Positions 6,655 through 6,718 of a DNA stretch of 6,718 bases are shown here, in pieces (the first letter of the stretch is position 1; each line of letters opens with the position of its first letter). Location of the stretch: contig JAIVER010000067.1 of assembly GCA_023864145.1 (NCBI GenBank), positions 1 through 6,718 on the forward strand, given 5' to 3'. The notes beneath the pieces were generated by a model. It worked only from the letters and a program-made list of their open reading frames with translations, ran no database searches and had not been told where the DNA came from. This DNA is from Thiohalomonas sp. (GTDB lineage Bacteria; Pseudomonadota; Gammaproteobacteria; GRL18). Position numbers and translations under genes: made by a program.

Positions 6655-6718
6655 TCAAGCCCTTCTTCTACAAAGTCACGTTTTGTTCGATCCTGCATTT
6701 TCAAGTTGATTGGGTATA
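6654..6718 (-). pseudogene. N-terminal-domain remnant of an IS630-family-like transposase (partial at window edge)
   Basis: On the minus strand the frame entering from the window edge reads YPINLKMQDRTKRDFVEEGL and then Glu, before crossing into the hairpin, where it stops at 6636-6638. RTKRDFVEEGLE resembles the end of the helix-turn-helix region of IS630-type transposases, which often reads RTRxRFVEEGLEAAL. It lies on the same strand and in the expected order relative to the C-terminal piece at 6400-6561, so both probably come from one copy that lost its middle. The piece is short, so the assignment rests mainly on the neighbouring fragment. Confidence 0.5.

Noticed and set aside
6560..6655. 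Integron attC site
   Set aside because: The hairpin is long, but the paired core sites and asymmetry expected of attC are not evident, and no integrase or cassette is near.
1..6718. CRISPR array, tRNA or rRNA gene, riboswitch, phage or defence genes
   Set aside because: Looked for by eye on both strands; no regularly spaced repeats, no cloverleaf with a CCA-type end, and no relevant protein family was seen.

Overview
The window holds one complete operon for a pyruvate dehydrogenase complex, all on the + strand: E1 (aceE, 483-3158), E2 (aceF, 3200-4498) and E3 (lpdA, 4516-6300). The E1 is of the single-chain homodimeric type, and the E3 carries its own N-terminal lipoyl domain. This layout is typical of Gammaproteobacteria and Betaproteobacteria. 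The moderately AT-rich composition and the close match of E1 to E. coli AceE favour a gammaproteobacterium, but genus or species cannot be read from this sequence.

Left flank (1-482): an open frame ends at position 72 and probably is the C-terminus of an unrelated upstream gene. Its stop codon lies inside a perfect 18-bp hairpin (59-99). About 380 bases of AT-rich DNA follow with no convincing gene, a small palindrome (143-158) and weak promoter candidates. A good Shine-Dalgarno sequence stands before aceE.

Operon (483-6300): gaps are 41 and 17 bases, and each gene has its own ribosome binding site, so the three are almost certainly co-transcribed. E1 decarboxylates pyruvate and passes the acetyl group to lipoyl-lysines, E2 transfers it to CoA, and E3 reoxidises the dihydrolipoyl groups with NAD+. 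E2 has one lipoyl domain rather than the three of E. coli, and E3 has another. The two domains are strikingly alike (about 48 of 78 residues by hand count), so the complex has two kinds of swinging arm.

Right flank (6301-6718): an imperfect hairpin (6306-6365) follows lpdA. Beyond it lie two minus-strand remnants of what looks like an IS630-family transposase: a C-terminal piece (6400-6561) and a short N-terminal-domain piece (6654-6718, running off the window). Between them, in place of the catalytic core, is a 94-96-base element with nearly perfect 28-bp inverted arms that resembles a small MITE. I found no new defence, toxin or biosynthetic system. The most interesting items are the lipoyl-domain pair, changes at conserved positions of E2, and the nested hairpin in the transposase remnant.
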